NCBI RefSeq assembly: GCF_008632955.1
Contig: NZ_CP043959.1
Span: 3,658,001-3,722,000, forward strand
Origin: Streptomyces tendae
GTDB taxonomy: Bacteria > Actinomycetota > Actinomycetes > Streptomycetales > Streptomycetaceae
Reading direction: 5' to 3'
Length of the DNA: 64,000 nucleotides
The notes under the pieces were generated by a model, which saw nothing but the letters and a program-made list of their open reading frames with translations, was not told the DNA's origin and searched no databases. Of the stretch, positions 25,158-35,016 are shown one piece after another. The translations under genes and the position numbers were made by a program. Every line of letters starts with the position of its first letter. The first letter of the stretch is position 1.

Positions 25158-26411
25158 TCAGCCGCCCGAGGGGGCGGTCCAGCCCTCGCGCACATGGCCG
25201 AGCCGGACCCGCTGCGGGTGGTCGCCGACGGGGACCGACACGGTCTTCTCGCCGGTCGCGAAGTCGATCGCGGTGACCCGGTCGGCCCCGCTCTCGGAGA
25301 CCACGCAGGACTCGCCGTCACCGCTCACGGTCGCCCAGTACGGCTTGGAGACCGGGACGAGCGGCCCGTGCTCGAAGGTGTCGCGGTCGACCACCGTCGC
25401 GTAGTCGTCCATCGTGCCCGCCACGCACAGCTTCGCGCCGTCGGGCTTCATGGTGATGCCGTGGTGGCGCGAGTCGTTGACCCAGGTGGTGCGGTCCTCG
25501 CTGGTCGCCGGGTTCTTCGGCAGGGTCTTGACGCGGGTGATCCGGTCGGCCGCCACGTCGTACTCGAAGAAGCCGTTGAAGAACGACACCTGGAAGTACA
25601 GCTTCGACTCGTCGGGGGAGAAGGCCGCCGGGCGGACGGCGTCGGAGTGGTCCTTGAACCCGGCCGCGTTCAGCCGGTCCCGCATGTCGATGACCTTGAC
25701 CTGCTGGAACGTCCGCGCGTCGGCGACCGTGATCTTGCGGTCGCCCTTCGTCCAGTCCAGCCAGGGGGCGTCCAGGTCGGTGTTCACCTCGCCGATGGAC
25801 ATGTTCCAGATGTAGCGGCCGTCGCTGCTGAAGACGTTCTCGTGCGGCTTGTCGCCCGTCTTGAACGAGCCGACCTGCTCGCCGGTCGTGATGTCGAGGA
25901 CGTGCACCGTGTTGGACGTCGAGGCCGAGACGGCGACCCGGGTGCCGTCGGGCGACACGGCCATGTGGTCGGCCCGGTAACCGGACACGGCGAAACGCCA
26001 GTTGACCTTTCCGGTGGCCAGGTCGAGCGAGACGACGTCGGCGAAGCTGGGCCGGGAGACCACCACAGCGGTGCCGTCCGGGGTGGAGTACATGTCGTCG
26101 ACGAACTGGTCGTGCCCCTCACCGACGCTGTTACGGATGGCCATGAAGTAGATCCAGCGGATCGGGTTGGCGTTGATCTCCGCCATCCGCTGCGCCTTGT
26201 CGGGGACCACGTCGATCCGGCCGATCCGGCCGAAGTCACCGCCCGACTCGATGACGTCGGCGGTGCCGTCCCAGTTGTTGCCCACGAACAGCACCTCCCG
26301 CAGGTCGGCGGAGGGCGCCTGGCCGGCGGCGCTCGCGACGCCGGCGGGGGCGGTGACGGTCAGGGCGAGAGCGGCGGCGAGGGTGCACAGGTGTCTGCTG
26401 CGGATCGGCAT
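25158..26411 (-). CDS. Exported YncE-like beta-propeller protein
   Basis: 417 residues from the ATG at 26411 (AGGAGA upstream). A signal peptide (RHLCTLAAALALTVTAPAGVASAAG) precedes repeated blade segments such as VVSLDLATGKVNW, HMAVSPDGTRVAVSAS, VHVLDITTGEQVG, FSPDESKLYF and AIDFATGEKTVSVPVG. This is the YVTN/WD40-like propeller fold, usually extracellular and used for binding or scaffolding. It is divergent from a TetR gene whose probable operator lies between them, so it may be the regulated target. Confidence 0.85.
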   Translation of the reverse strand: MPIRSRHLCTLAAALALTVTAPAGVASAAGQAPSADLREVLFVGNNWDGTADVIESGGDFGRIGRIDVVPDKAQRMAEINANPIRWIYFMAIRNSVGEGHDQFVDDMYSTPDGTAVVVSRPSFADVVSLDLATGKVNWRFAVSGYRADHMAVSPDGTRVAVSASTSNTVHVLDITTGEQVGSFKTGDKPHENVFSSDGRYIWNMSIGEVNTDLDAPWLDWTKGDRKITVADARTFQQVKVIDMRDRLNAAGFKDHSDAVRPAAFSPDESKLYFQVSFFNGFFEYDVAADRITRVKTLPKNPATSEDRTTWVNDSRHHGITMKPDGAKLCVAGTMDDYATVVDRDTFEHGPLVPVSKPYWATVSGDGESCVVSESGADRVTAIDFATGEKTVSVPVGDHPQRVRLGHVREGWTAPSGG

Positions 26412-26499
26412 GGCGGGGTCTCCTCTTCGGGTGGGGGCACCATGAGTGGGACATGCCAATTGCGGGAGGGGAATCTGAACAGACGTGCTTTCAGAGTTA

Positions 26500-26517
26500 A
26501 CTTACTGAAAAGTAGGT
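26500..26517. promoter_or_regulatory. Near-perfect inverted repeat, probable TetR operator
   Basis: ACTTACT (26500-26506), 4-nt spacer GAAA, AGTAGGT (26511-26517): 6 of 7 positions pair. It sits in the AT-richer divergent gap between the beta-propeller gene and the TetR gene. Confidence 0.6.
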
Positions 26518-26583
26518 ACGGGCGGGGCTTCTCCACAAGACCGCGGACACGACAAAATCGCCGGGAGCGAGGAGGGGGGGCCG

Positions 26584-27246
26584 ATGGCGGGCAGACTGGG
26601 CCCACCGAGCGGCCGGTACGCCGGGAAGTCCGCCGAGGAGCGGAAGGCCGAGCGGCGCCGGCGCTTCCTCGACGCGGCCCTCGAACTCTTCGGCGGCGGA
26701 CCCGGGTACCGGTCCACCACCGTCGCCGCCCTCAGCGAGGCGGCGGGACTGTCGACCCGTCAGTTCTACGAGGAGTTCCGCACCCTGGAGGACGTCCTCG
26801 CCGCGCTGCACCTCCAGGTCAACGACTGGGCCGAGGCGGCGGTCCTGACCGCGGCCGCCGAGGCGGCCGGCGCGCCGATCGCGCAACGCGCCGCGGCGAT
26901 CTTCCGCGCCTACGCCGCCGACGTCACCCGCGACCCGCGCCGCATCCGCATCGCCTTCGTGGAGATCATCGGGGTGAGCACGCGCCTGGAGGAACAGCGG
27001 CTGGCCCGCCGCGCCCGCTGGGTCGACCTCATCTGTGCCGAGGCGGAGGCCGCCGTCGCCCGCGGCGAGGCGCCGCCCCGCGACCACCGCCTCGCCGCGA
27101 CCGGGTTCATCGGCAGTGTCAACGGGCTGCTGCACGACTGGAACGCGGGGTGGGTCGAGGCCAACCTCGACGAGGTGGTGGACGAACTGGTCCGCCAGCT
27201 CCTGGCGATCCTCCGTCCGCCGGAGACGCCGAGGCCGGCCGGCTGA
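26584..27246 (+). CDS. TetR-family transcriptional regulator
   Basis: 220 residues. The helix-turn-helix is at about 28-75: RRFLDAALELFGGGPGYRSTTVAALSEAAGLSTRQFYEEFRTLEDVL, with the recognition helix LSTRQFYEEF. The C-terminal ligand domain is all-helical (TetR_C). It begins 172 bp from the divergent beta-propeller gene; the inverted repeat at 26500-26517 is the natural operator. It ends 7 bases before the convergent SnoaL-like gene. The ligand is unknown. Confidence 0.9.
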   Translation: MAGRLGPPSGRYAGKSAEERKAERRRRFLDAALELFGGGPGYRSTTVAALSEAAGLSTRQFYEEFRTLEDVLAALHLQVNDWAEAAVLTAAAEAAGAPIAQRAAAIFRAYAADVTRDPRRIRIAFVEIIGVSTRLEEQRLARRARWVDLICAEAEAAVARGEAPPRDHRLAATGFIGSVNGLLHDWNAGWVEANLDEVVDELVRQLLAILRPPETPRPAG

Positions 27247-27253
27247 CGGAGCG

Positions 27254-27640
27254 TCAACCGGCCGGGGCGATGTCGCCCGCGAAGATGATCATCTGGTCGA
27301 TCAGTCCCCGCCTGAGGTGGACGACGTCCGTCCCGGCCAGCCGGGGCCCGTCGTCGGGGGTCGTGAACACCCACCGGTACCGGGCCCACTCGTCGGGCAT
27401 GTCCACCCCCGAGCAGCGGACCATCGTGCCGGACCCGGCCGGGTGCCGCCGGATGTCCAGCACGAACCGCTCCACCGCCTCGATGCCCTCGCTGCGGCCC
27501 AGCGGACCCCAGAAGACCACGTCCGAGGTGAGCGCCTGGGACAGCAGCGAGGTCACGTAGGCGTCGTCGGAGGCGTTGAACGCCGAGATGAACGTGTCGA
27601 TGGCCGACCGGGCGGTGTCTGCATGCATGCACCCAGTCAT
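27254..27640 (-). CDS. SnoaL-like / NTF2-fold protein
   Basis: 128 residues from the ATG at 27640, or 124 from the ATG at 27628; neither has a convincing ribosome site. NTF2-like features: an N-terminal helix IDTFISAFNASDDAYVTSLL, the strand DVVFWGPLGRSEG and a final strand pair with HLRRGLIDQMIIFAGD. Such domains are ligand cavities, often isomerases, cyclases or stress proteins. It is the last gene of the ADH-SDR-SnoaL operon, starting 12 bases after the SDR stop. Confidence 0.82.
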   Translation of the reverse strand: MTGCMHADTARSAIDTFISAFNASDDAYVTSLLSQALTSDVVFWGPLGRSEGIEAVERFVLDIRRHPAGSGTMVRCSGVDMPDEWARYRWVFTTPDDGPRLAGTDVVHLRRGLIDQMIIFAGDIAPAG

Positions 27641-27652
27641 ACCAGCCCGGGG

Positions 27653-28558
27653 TCAGCCGTCGGCCGGTGTCCCGGTGGTGAGGAGGTCGGTGAGACCGAT
27701 GCGGTCGTAGAACTCGGAGCGGATCCGGTCGGCCACCTCGCTGACCCTCTCCGAACCGTCGTCGGCGGGGTCGACGGTCACCCGGAAAGGTCGCTCGCCC
27801 TTGGGCGCGTCGACCACCGCCACGATCGTGCGGGCGACCTCGCCCGCGTCCGCGTCCGGCGGCGACAGCGCGGCCAGCCGCTTGCCGACGTCGTCCATCA
27901 GCCCTTCGTACAGCTCGTCGTACGCCTCGGCCGTCGCCGTGTCCTCGGGATGCATCGCGTGCGCGAAGTGGTTGGTGCCGGAGGTGAACGAACCGGGCAC
28001 GACGATCGAGGTGTCGATGCCGAACCGGGACAGCTCCACGGCGTAGCTCTTCGCCAGGTGGTCCATCGCCGCCTTGGCGCCGAAGTACGGGGCGAGGTAC
28101 GGCGGCGTGCCGCCGTAGGTGCTGGTGGAGCCCACCCACACGAGCAGGCCGTCCCGGCGCTTGCGCATGAGAGGCAGCACCGCCCGGTTGACCCGCTGCG
28201 TGGACAGCACATTGGTGTCGTAGATCTCGGCGAGCTGCTCGGGGGTGAAGGACTCGGCGGGGCCGAGCACCATGTGGCCGGCGTTGTGGACGACCACGTC
28301 GACGCGTCCCGCCTCTGCGGTGACCGAGGCGACGGCCGCGTCCACCGACTCCTGGCGGGAGACGTCGAGTTCGACGGTGCGCAGGTCGACCTGGTGCTCC
28401 TCCGCGTACGCGCGGGCCTCGGCGACCGCAGACGCGTTGCGCCCGGTGGTGTGCCGCATCCCGGCGTAGACGGTGTGCCCGGCGTCCGCGAGGGCACGGG
28501 CGGTCAGCGCCCCGAAGCCGCTGGAGGCGCCGGTGATCAGGATGACGTGAGCGGACAT
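27653..28558 (-). CDS. Short-chain dehydrogenase/reductase
   Basis: 301 residues. The NAD(P)-binding motif TGASSGFG sits at about 9-16, HNAG (for NNAG) at about 90, and the catalytic S-Y-K set in VGSTSTYGG and YFGAKAAM. The Arg after the first strand (GMRHTTGRN) suggests NADP(H). The C-terminal extension (to 301) is longer than the classical 250. It is the middle gene of an operon with a zinc alcohol dehydrogenase and a SnoaL-like protein under a divergent LysR regulator, suggesting oxidation or reduction of one compound class. Substrate unknown. Confidence 0.9.
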   Translation of the reverse strand: MSAHVILITGASSGFGALTARALADAGHTVYAGMRHTTGRNASAVAEARAYAEEHQVDLRTVELDVSRQESVDAAVASVTAEAGRVDVVVHNAGHMVLGPAESFTPEQLAEIYDTNVLSTQRVNRAVLPLMRKRRDGLLVWVGSTSTYGGTPPYLAPYFGAKAAMDHLAKSYAVELSRFGIDTSIVVPGSFTSGTNHFAHAMHPEDTATAEAYDELYEGLMDDVGKRLAALSPPDADAGEVARTIVAVVDAPKGERPFRVTVDPADDGSERVSEVADRIRSEFYDRIGLTDLLTTGTPADG

Positions 28559-28597
28559 GATGTGCTCCTGGGGAAGGCGAGGGGGCGGGGAGCGGGA

Positions 28598-29608
28598 TCA
28601 GAAGACGATGACGCTGCGGCCGTGCGAGGTGCCCGCGTTCATCGCGTCCAGCACGGCCGGGGCCTCGTCCAGGCCGATCGGCGTGACGTCGGGAAGGATG
28701 TCGTGCGCGGCCGAGAAGGCCAGGGTGTCGCGCAGGTCGTGCGGCGAGCCGGACGGGGACGCCCCCACCCGCAGCCGGTTGAGGATCATCGGCTGGGTCG
28801 GCAGCACCAGCGGCTCCGGGCCGTAGCCGCACAGCATCAGGGTGCCGTCCGGGGCGAGCCCGCCGAGCGTGGCGGTGGCCGCCTCGGTGGACGGGGACGC
28901 GTTCAGCACCAGGTCCGCGCCGCCCTCCCATGCCTTGAGCGCCGGCGCCGGGTCCGACTCCTGGGCCGCGACGAACAGTTCCGCGCCGAGCGCCTTCGCC
29001 GCGTCCTCGCCGCGCCGGGACCGGCCGACGACGGCGACCCGCGCCCCCATGGCGACGGCGTACCGCACCGCCAGGGCGCCCACGCCCCCGGCGCCCACCA
29101 CGGCGACCCGGGAACCGGCCCGTATCCCGCCCTGGCGCAGCCCGTTGAAGGCGGTCAGTCCGGCGCACATCAGCGGCGCGGCGGCCACCGGGTCCAGCCC
29201 GTGCGGCAGCGGCGTGACGAAGCCCGCCTTGAGCAGCACGTACGGGGCGTAACCGCCGTCCGCGACGATGCCGGTGATCACCTTGCGCGGGCAGAGGATC
29301 TGGTCGCCGCGCACGCAGTAGTCGCAGTGACCGCAGGAGTCGTACAGGAACTGGCCGCCCACGGCGGTGCCGACCTCGGGGAAGGTGACACCGGGTCCCA
29401 CGGCCGTGACCACGCCGGTGATCTCGTGGCCCGGCACGACCGGGAAACGGGCGAACGGATAGTGGCCGCGCAGCAGGTTGAGGTCGGTGAAGCAGACCCC
29501 GCATGCGGTGACCTTGACGAGCACTTCGCCCGGACCCGGTTCGGGAACCTCCAGGTCCTGCAGGGCGAGGGGGGCGTCGGCCCCGACGGCGACGGCGGCA
29601 CGCATCAT
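28598..29608 (-). CDS. Zinc-dependent alcohol dehydrogenase (MDR family)
   Basis: 336 residues from the ATG at 29608, placed by GGAG eight bases upstream. Catalytic zinc ligands in ACGVCFTD and GHEITGVV, structural zinc Cys set in CGHCDYCVRGDQILC, and the Rossmann motif VVGAGGVGALA. The family oxidises alcohols or reduces aldehydes with NAD(P). It is the first gene of the operon with the SDR (39 bp downstream) and the SnoaL protein, and divergent from the LysR gene, which most likely controls it. Confidence 0.92.
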   Translation of the reverse strand: MMRAAVAVGADAPLALQDLEVPEPGPGEVLVKVTACGVCFTDLNLLRGHYPFARFPVVPGHEITGVVTAVGPGVTFPEVGTAVGGQFLYDSCGHCDYCVRGDQILCPRKVITGIVADGGYAPYVLLKAGFVTPLPHGLDPVAAAPLMCAGLTAFNGLRQGGIRAGSRVAVVGAGGVGALAVRYAVAMGARVAVVGRSRRGEDAAKALGAELFVAAQESDPAPALKAWEGGADLVLNASPSTEAATATLGGLAPDGTLMLCGYGPEPLVLPTQPMILNRLRVGASPSGSPHDLRDTLAFSAAHDILPDVTPIGLDEAPAVLDAMNAGTSHGRSVIVF

Positions 29609-29767
29609 GACGAACACTCCAGGAGAGGGGGAGGGGGCGGGCGGAGGACCGGTGTCGCCCGCGGTACACAGACCAGCGTGACCTGGGGTTTCCCGGAGGT
29701 CCAATGCTTCCTTCGGTGCCTACGATGACGTCAGTGCATCGGCGCAGGCAGCAGGGGAGAAGGCGGC

Positions 29768-30676
29768 ATGGACGGCGGACAAACGGATCTGGACCTGCGC
29801 CGGCTGCGGTCCTTCGTCGCCGTCGCCGAACGGCTGCACTTCGGTCAGGCCGCGGCGGCCCTGCACGTCACCCAGCCCGCGCTCTCCCGGCAGATCCAGC
29901 AGCTGGAGCACGACCTCGGCGTGGTCCTCTTCCACCGCAGCAGCCGGGAGGTCGCCCTCACGCCCGCCGGCGAGCAGTTCCTCCACGACTCCCGGGAGCT
30001 CCTGGCCGCCGCCCGCGCCGCGCGGAACCGCGCCCGGCGGATCGCCGCGGGGGAGGGCGTGCTGAAGATCGGCTTCATGCTGAGTTCCGACATCACCGCG
30101 CCGCTGCACGCATTCTCCGCGCGCCGGCCGGAGGCGCGCATCGAACTGGTCCGGCTGCGCTGGTGGAGCCAGGCGACCGACCTGTCCGACGGCACCGCCG
30201 ACGTCGGCTTCGTCCGCCTGCCCGTCGACTCCGACCGGCTGAGCGTGCTGCCGCTGTACCGGGAGCGGCTGTGCGCGGTGCTGCCCGTCCGCCATCCGAT
30301 GGCCGGCGAGGCCGCGGTCGGGCTGCGCGACCTCGCCGACGAGCCGCTGCTGCGGTACGCGGGCGCCGCCCCCGCGTGGTCGGCCGTCTGGAACGCCGAC
30401 CCCCGGCCCGACGGCACCCGGTGGCGGCGCGGGCCGGACGTGCACGACATGGAGGAGATCCTGGCGTACGTCCGCGCCGGGAGCGGTGTGGTGTTCGTGC
30501 CGGAGTCGGTCGCGGCGGTCTTCCCGCGCCCCGACATCGCCTACCTGCCCGTCACCGACGCACCGCCCGGGGAGGTGGCGCTCGCGTGGGACGGCGACCG
30601 CCCCTCGCCGCTCGTCGAGACCTTCGTGGACGCGACGAGGACGACGCTCACCGAGCCGGACGCGACGCGGGCCTGA
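29768..30676 (+). CDS. LysR-family transcriptional regulator
   Basis: 302 residues. The N-terminal winged helix reads LDLRRLRSFVAVAERLHFGQAAAALHVTQPALSRQIQQLE, canonical LysR; an effector-binding domain of two alpha/beta lobes follows (LKIGFMLSSDITAPLHAF...; GSGVVFVPESVA). Effectors are usually small acids or pathway intermediates. It is divergent from the alcohol dehydrogenase operon with a 159-bp gap, the standard arrangement for a LysR activator; I could not pick out a convincing T-N11-A box by eye. Confidence 0.92.
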   Translation: MDGGQTDLDLRRLRSFVAVAERLHFGQAAAALHVTQPALSRQIQQLEHDLGVVLFHRSSREVALTPAGEQFLHDSRELLAAARAARNRARRIAAGEGVLKIGFMLSSDITAPLHAFSARRPEARIELVRLRWWSQATDLSDGTADVGFVRLPVDSDRLSVLPLYRERLCAVLPVRHPMAGEAAVGLRDLADEPLLRYAGAAPAWSAVWNADPRPDGTRWRRGPDVHDMEEILAYVRAGSGVVFVPESVAAVFPRPDIAYLPVTDAPPGEVALAWDGDRPSPLVETFVDATRTTLTEPDATRA

Positions 30677-30706
30677 CGCTTCCGGCGGGACCCCGCGCCC
30701 GCGGTG

Positions 30707-31072
30707 TCACTCGTCCCACGCCTGGATCATCACCTGCCCCGTGATCTGCCCGTCGCGCAGCGTCAGCATGGACTCCGAGAGCACCCGCACCCCGTCGGGG
30801 TAGCGGCAGCTCTCGCAGTAGGCGGCGTGGTCGCCCTGCACGACGCACGCCTCCAGCGCGTGCGCCATGTCGCGGCTGTAGACGTCGTCCAGCATGGCGG
30901 CGATCTCGTCCTTGCCGTGGAGCACCTTCGGGTGGCTCGGCCCGCTCACGTGGTCCACGACGCGCAGCTCCGCGTCGTCCGCGTAGAGCGACGTCAGCAT
31001 CGCCGGCGTGTCCGCCTCGATGCCCCGGCGCAGGGTGTCGGTGCCGAAGGCAGGGTGTGCGGCGGTCGTCAT
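30707..31072 (-). CDS. SnoaL-like / NTF2-fold protein
   Basis: 121 residues from the ATG at 31072, fixed by a strong ribosome site (GGAGGAGGTG). NTF2-like features: RRGIEADTPAMLTSLYADDAELRVVDH at the N-terminus, GKDEIAAMLDDVYSRDM, and final strands LTLRDGQITGQVMIQAW. Some actinobacterial members are polyketide cyclases or ester hydrolases, but no such cluster is here. It ends 30 bases from the convergent LysR gene. Probably its own transcription unit. Confidence 0.85.
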   Translation of the reverse strand: MTTAAHPAFGTDTLRRGIEADTPAMLTSLYADDAELRVVDHVSGPSHPKVLHGKDEIAAMLDDVYSRDMAHALEACVVQGDHAAYCESCRYPDGVRVLSESMLTLRDGQITGQVMIQAWDE

Positions 31073-31199
31073 GTTGACCCACCTCCTCCGAGGCCGCGGC
31101 CCGGAACTCCGGCGGGCCCCTACGGCCTCTCCTACGAGCCTCCTCCGCCCCAGGGGCTTGGGCAAGCCCCACCGCCGGACGGGGCCGTGCCCCCAGGCG

Positions 31200-32954
31200 T
31201 CAGCCCGCCGTCGCCAGGAACTGCGTCGCGGCCAGCTCCGCGTACAGGGGGTCCGAGGCGACCAGTTCCCGGTGGGTGCCCGTGGCCCGGACCCGGCCCG
31301 CGTCCATCACCACGATGCGGTCGGCCGCCGTCACCGTGGACAGGCGGTGCGCGACCACCAGCACCGTGGTCGTGCGGGCCACGTCGGCGACGGTGTCCCG
31401 CAGCGCCGCCTCGTTCACCGCGTCCAGCTGCGAGGTCGCCTCGTCGAGCAGCAGCAGACGGGGCCGGCGCAGCAGGGCGCGGGCGATGGCGACCCGCTGC
31501 CGCTCACCGCCCGACAGCTTGGTGCCGCGATGTCCGACGAGGGTGTCGAGGCCGTCCGGCAGCCGGGAGACCAGGCCGTCGAGCCGGGTGGTCTTCAGCA
31601 CCCGAGTCAGCGCGGCGTCGTCCGCCCCGGGGTTGCCCAGCAGCAGGTTGTCCCGCAGGGAACCCGACAGCACCGGCGCGTCCTGCTCCACGTACCCGAT
31701 CGCGGCCCGCAGCTCCGGCAGGTCCCAGTCGGCCAGGTTCCGCCCGTCGACGGAGATCACGCCGGACTCGGGGTCGTAGAACCGCTCGATGAGGGAGAAC
31801 ACCGTGGTCTTGCCCGCGCCGGACGGGCCGACGAACGCGGTGAGCCCCTGCGCGGGCACGGTGAACGTCACCCCGTGGTGGACGTACGGCAGGTCGTCGG
31901 CGTAGCGGAACCGCACGTCCTCGAAGGCGACGGCCGCCGGGGCGGCACCGGGCGTCGGCAACTCGGCCGGGCGGGCGTCCGGTTCGGCGGGCAGCCGGAG
32001 CGCCTCCTGGATCCGGGCGAGCGCTGCGCTGCCCGCCTGGTACTGCGTGACCGCGCCGACGACCTGCGAGATCGGCGCCATCAGATAGAACACGAACAGC
32101 AGGAACGCCACCAGCGTCCCGATGTCGATGGCTCCCGTCGCCACCCGCGCGCCGCCCACCGCCAGCACCGTGATGAACGCCAGCTGCATCGCGAGCCCCG
32201 CCGTGTTGCCCGCCGCCGCCGACCACTTGGCGGCCCGCACGCTCATCCGCCACGACTCCCGCGCGGCCTCGTGCAGCGTGTGCTCCTCCCGCGGCTCGGC
32301 ACCCGACGCCTTCACGGTGCGCAGCGCGCCCAGCACCCGCTCCAGCGAGGCCCCCATCACGCCCACCGCGTCCTGCGCCTGCCGGGACGCCCGCCGGATC
32401 CGGGGCACGATCACCCCGAGCATCGTCCCCGCCAGCGCGATCACGCCGAGGGTGACCGCCAGCAGCACCGGGTCCACGAAGCCCATCAGCACCACGGTGG
32501 CGACCAGCGTGAGGCCCCCGGTGCCCAGACCGATCAGCGAATCGGTGGTCACCTCGCGCAGCAGCGTGGTGTCGGAGGTGACGCGGGCCATCAGGTCGCC
32601 CGGCTCGGCGCGGTCCACGGCGGCGATGCGCAGCCGCAGCAGATACGAGGACAGCGTGCGCCGCGCCCCGAGCACCACCGACTCCGCCGTGCGCCGCAGC
32701 ACGTAGGAACCCACCGCGCCCAGCACCGCGTTGGCGATCACCAGGGCCGACATCAGCAGCAGCGCACCGGTCACGGTCCGGTCGTTGGCGAGGTCGTCGA
32801 TCAGCTCCCGGGCCACCAGCGGCAGCACCAGCCCCGTCGCACCGGTCACCAGGGACAGCGCCGCACCGCCCAGCAACGCCCACCGGTGCGGCCGTACGTA
32901 CCCGAGAAGCAGTCGCCAGGCCGGCCGGCCGGTCTGTTCCCCTGCGATGCTCAC
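31200..32954 (-). CDS. ABC exporter, fused permease/ATPase
   Basis: 584 residues. A six-helix type IV exporter domain at about 15-310 ([30 protein letters not shown]-like segments) and a nucleotide-binding domain with Walker [12 protein letters not shown], signature [15 protein letters not shown] and Walker [14 protein letters not shown]-loop and H-loop (VVAHRLSTV). Half-transporter of the MsbA/LmrA group, acting as a homodimer for lipid, drug or peptide export. No peptidase and no precursor gene nearby, so the substrate is open. Single gene; the N-terminus overlaps nothing. Confidence 0.92.
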   Translation of the reverse strand: MSIAGEQTGRPAWRLLLGYVRPHRWALLGGAALSLVTGATGLVLPLVARELIDDLANDRTVTGALLLMSALVIANAVLGAVGSYVLRRTAESVVLGARRTLSSYLLRLRIAAVDRAEPGDLMARVTSDTTLLREVTTDSLIGLGTGGLTLVATVVLMGFVDPVLLAVTLGVIALAGTMLGVIVPRIRRASRQAQDAVGVMGASLERVLGALRTVKASGAEPREEHTLHEAARESWRMSVRAAKWSAAAGNTAGLAMQLAFITVLAVGGARVATGAIDIGTLVAFLLFVFYLMAPISQVVGAVTQYQAGSAALARIQEALRLPAEPDARPAELPTPGAAPAAVAFEDVRFRYADDLPYVHHGVTFTVPAQGLTAFVGPSGAGKTTVFSLIERFYDPESGVISVDGRNLADWDLPELRAAIGYVEQDAPVLSGSLRDNLLLGNPGADDAALTRVLKTTRLDGLVSRLPDGLDTLVGHRGTKLSGGERQRVAIARALLRRPRLLLLDEATSQLDAVNEAALRDTVADVARTTTVLVVAHRLSTVTAADRIVVMDAGRVRATGTHRELVASDPLYAELAATQFLATAG

Positions 32955-33097
32955 GTGGCCCCCTCGGCGTCGGACGGATGTTCAGGCTACGTCGGCCGGG
33001 CGGCCGCCCCGCACGGTGGGCGGCGGAGCCGATCATTCCCACGTAGGGTCGGGAGACGACGGGGGAGACGGACCCGGCCGACTAAGGAGTCAGCACC

Positions 33098-34183
33098 ATG
33101 GCCCAGGAAGTACGCGGCGTGATCGCACCCGGCAAGGACGAGCCGGTACGGATCGAGACGATCGTCGTACCCGACCCGGGACCCGGCGAGGCGGTCGTGC
33201 GCGTCCAGGCCTGCGGGGTGTGCCACACGGACCTGCATTACAAACAGGGCGGCATCAACGACGACTTCCCCTTCCTCCTCGGCCACGAGGCCGCAGGCGT
33301 CGTCGAGTCGGTCGGTGACGACGTCACCGACGTGGCGCCCGGGGACTTCGTGATCCTCAACTGGCGCGCGGTGTGCGGCACCTGCCGCGCCTGTCTGCGC
33401 GGACGCCCCTGGTACTGCTTCGACACGCACAACGCCAAACAGAAGATGACCCTGACCGACGGCACCGAGCTGTCGCCGGCGCTGGGCATCGGCGCCTTCG
33501 CCGAGAAGACGCTGGTCGCCGCCGGACAGTGCACCAAGGTCGACCCCGCCGTCGCGCCGGAGGTGGCCGGGCTGCTCGGCTGCGGCGTGATGGCCGGCAT
33601 CGGCGCCGCGATCAACACCGGCAACGTGGGCCGCGGCGACTCGGTCGCCGTCATCGGCTGCGGCGGCGTCGGGGACGCGGCGATCGCCGGCTCCCGGCTG
33701 GCCGGCGCGGCGAAGATCATCGCCGTCGACATCGACGACCGCAAGCTGGACACCGCGCGCTCCATGGGCGCCACCCACACCGTCAACTCCCGTCAGACGG
33801 ACCCGGTGGAGGCGATCCGGGAACTCACCGGCGGGTTCGGCGCCGACGTCGTCATCGAGGCCGTCGGCCGCCCCGAGACCTACCAGCAGGCCTTCTACGC
33901 CCGCGACCTGGCCGGCACGGTCGTCCTGGTCGGCGTGCCCACCCCCGAGATGAAGATCGAACTGCCGCTGCTCGACGTCTTCGGCCGCGGCGGCTCCCTC
34001 AAGTCCTCCTGGTACGGCGACTGTCTGCCCTCCCGGGACTTCCCGATGCTGATCGACCTCCACCTCCAGGGCCGCCTGGACCTCGGCGCGTTCGTCACCG
34101 AGACCATCGCCCTGGACGAGGTGGAGAAGGCGTTCGAGCGGATGCACCGCGGCGACGTGCTGCGTTCGGTGGTGGTGCTGTGA
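33098..34183 (+). CDS. mscR: S-(hydroxymethyl)mycothiol dehydrogenase
   Basis: 361 residues. A class III-type zinc alcohol dehydrogenase: [11 protein letters not shown] and GHEAAGVV (catalytic zinc), [15 protein letters not shown] (structural zinc), and [12 protein letters not shown] (NAD site). The sequence [17 protein letters not shown], the [15 protein letters not shown] segment and the pairing with a metallo-beta-lactamase-fold gene fit the mycothiol-dependent formaldehyde dehydrogenase of actinobacteria, which also reduces S-nitrosomycothiol. It overlaps the next gene by one base. Role: formaldehyde and NO detoxification in the cytosol. Confidence 0.88.
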   Translation: MAQEVRGVIAPGKDEPVRIETIVVPDPGPGEAVVRVQACGVCHTDLHYKQGGINDDFPFLLGHEAAGVVESVGDDVTDVAPGDFVILNWRAVCGTCRACLRGRPWYCFDTHNAKQKMTLTDGTELSPALGIGAFAEKTLVAAGQCTKVDPAVAPEVAGLLGCGVMAGIGAAINTGNVGRGDSVAVIGCGGVGDAAIAGSRLAGAAKIIAVDIDDRKLDTARSMGATHTVNSRQTDPVEAIRELTGGFGADVVIEAVGRPETYQQAFYARDLAGTVVLVGVPTPEMKIELPLLDVFGRGGSLKSSWYGDCLPSRDFPMLIDLHLQGRLDLGAFVTETIALDEVEKAFERMHRGDVLRSVVVL

Positions 34184-34812
34184 TGACCGCCCGCATCGAA
34201 CGACTCGTCACCTCCGGCCAGTTCAGCCTCGACGGCGGCACCTGGGACGTCGACAACAACGTCTGGATCGTCGGCGACGACCACGAGGCCGTCGTCATCG
34301 ACGCGGCCCACGACGCCGACGCCATCGTCGAGGCCCTGGGCGACCGGCGCCTGACCGCCATCGTGTGCACCCACGCCCACAACGACCACATCGACGCCGC
34401 CCCCGCCCTCGCCGACCGCACCGGCGCCACGATCTGGCTGCACCCCGACGACCTGCACCTGTGGAAGCAGACCCACCCGGACCGCGACCCCGACGCCTGG
34501 CTCGCCGACGAGCAGGTGATCGAGGCCGGCGGCGCCGACCTCACCGTGCTGCACACCCCGGGACACGCACCCGGCGCGGTCTGCCTGTACGACCCGGGGC
34601 TCGCCGCCGTGTTCACGGGCGACACCCTCTTCCAGGGCGGCCCGGGCGCCACCGGCCGCTCCTTCTCGCACTTCCCGACGATCATCGACTCGATCCGGGA
34701 CCGGCTGCTGACCCTGCCGCCCGAGACGAAGGTCCTCACCGGCCACGGCGATCCGACCACCATCGGCGCCGAGGCCCCGCACCTGGAGGAGTGGATCGCC
34801 CGCGGCCACTGA
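34183..34812 (+). CDS. Metallo-beta-lactamase-fold hydrolase linked to mscR
   Basis: 209 residues from an ATG overlapping the mscR stop (TGATG). Metal motifs: CTHAHNDHIDAAP (HxHxDH), TPGHAPG, and FTGDTLF, LTGHGDPTTI toward the C-terminus. This is the glyoxalase II-like branch. Tight coupling with mscR suggests it hydrolyses the thioester produced in mycothiol-dependent formaldehyde oxidation (S-formylmycothiol) or a related mycothiol adduct; this is inference from context. A perfect hairpin follows the stop. Confidence 0.88.
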   Translation: MTARIERLVTSGQFSLDGGTWDVDNNVWIVGDDHEAVVIDAAHDADAIVEALGDRRLTAIVCTHAHNDHIDAAPALADRTGATIWLHPDDLHLWKQTHPDRDPDAWLADEQVIEAGGADLTVLHTPGHAPGAVCLYDPGLAAVFTGDTLFQGGPGATGRSFSHFPTIIDSIRDRLLTLPPETKVLTGHGDPTTIGAEAPHLEEWIARGH

Positions 34813-34821
34813 CCGGGAGGC

Positions 34822-34855
34822 CACGCGCCCGGACGCACCGGCGTCCGGGCGCGTG
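34822..34855 (+). terminator. Perfect 15-bp terminator hairpin
   Basis: CACGCGCCCGGACGC and GCGTCCGGGCGCGTG pair without mismatch around a 4-nt loop, nine bases after the stop of the mscR operon. Confidence 0.85.
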
Positions 34856-35016
34856 ACGCGTCGGCGCGCGCCCCCCGCACGGCCGCGCGGGCGCGTCCGG
34901 GTGAACCCGTCGGCGCCCCGGGTGATCCTCGGCGAAAAGGAGACAGAGGATGTCCGGCTTACCCGTCAGGCTCGTCGTCGACGGACGAGACACAGGGAAC
35001 GGAAGGCCGGGAACAC

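Noticed and set aside
34950..35016. ATG at 34950 with a good ribosome site (AAGGAGACAGAGG)
   Set aside because: The frame does not match the SDR gene and runs antisense-like through it; the SDR start at 35017 has its own site.
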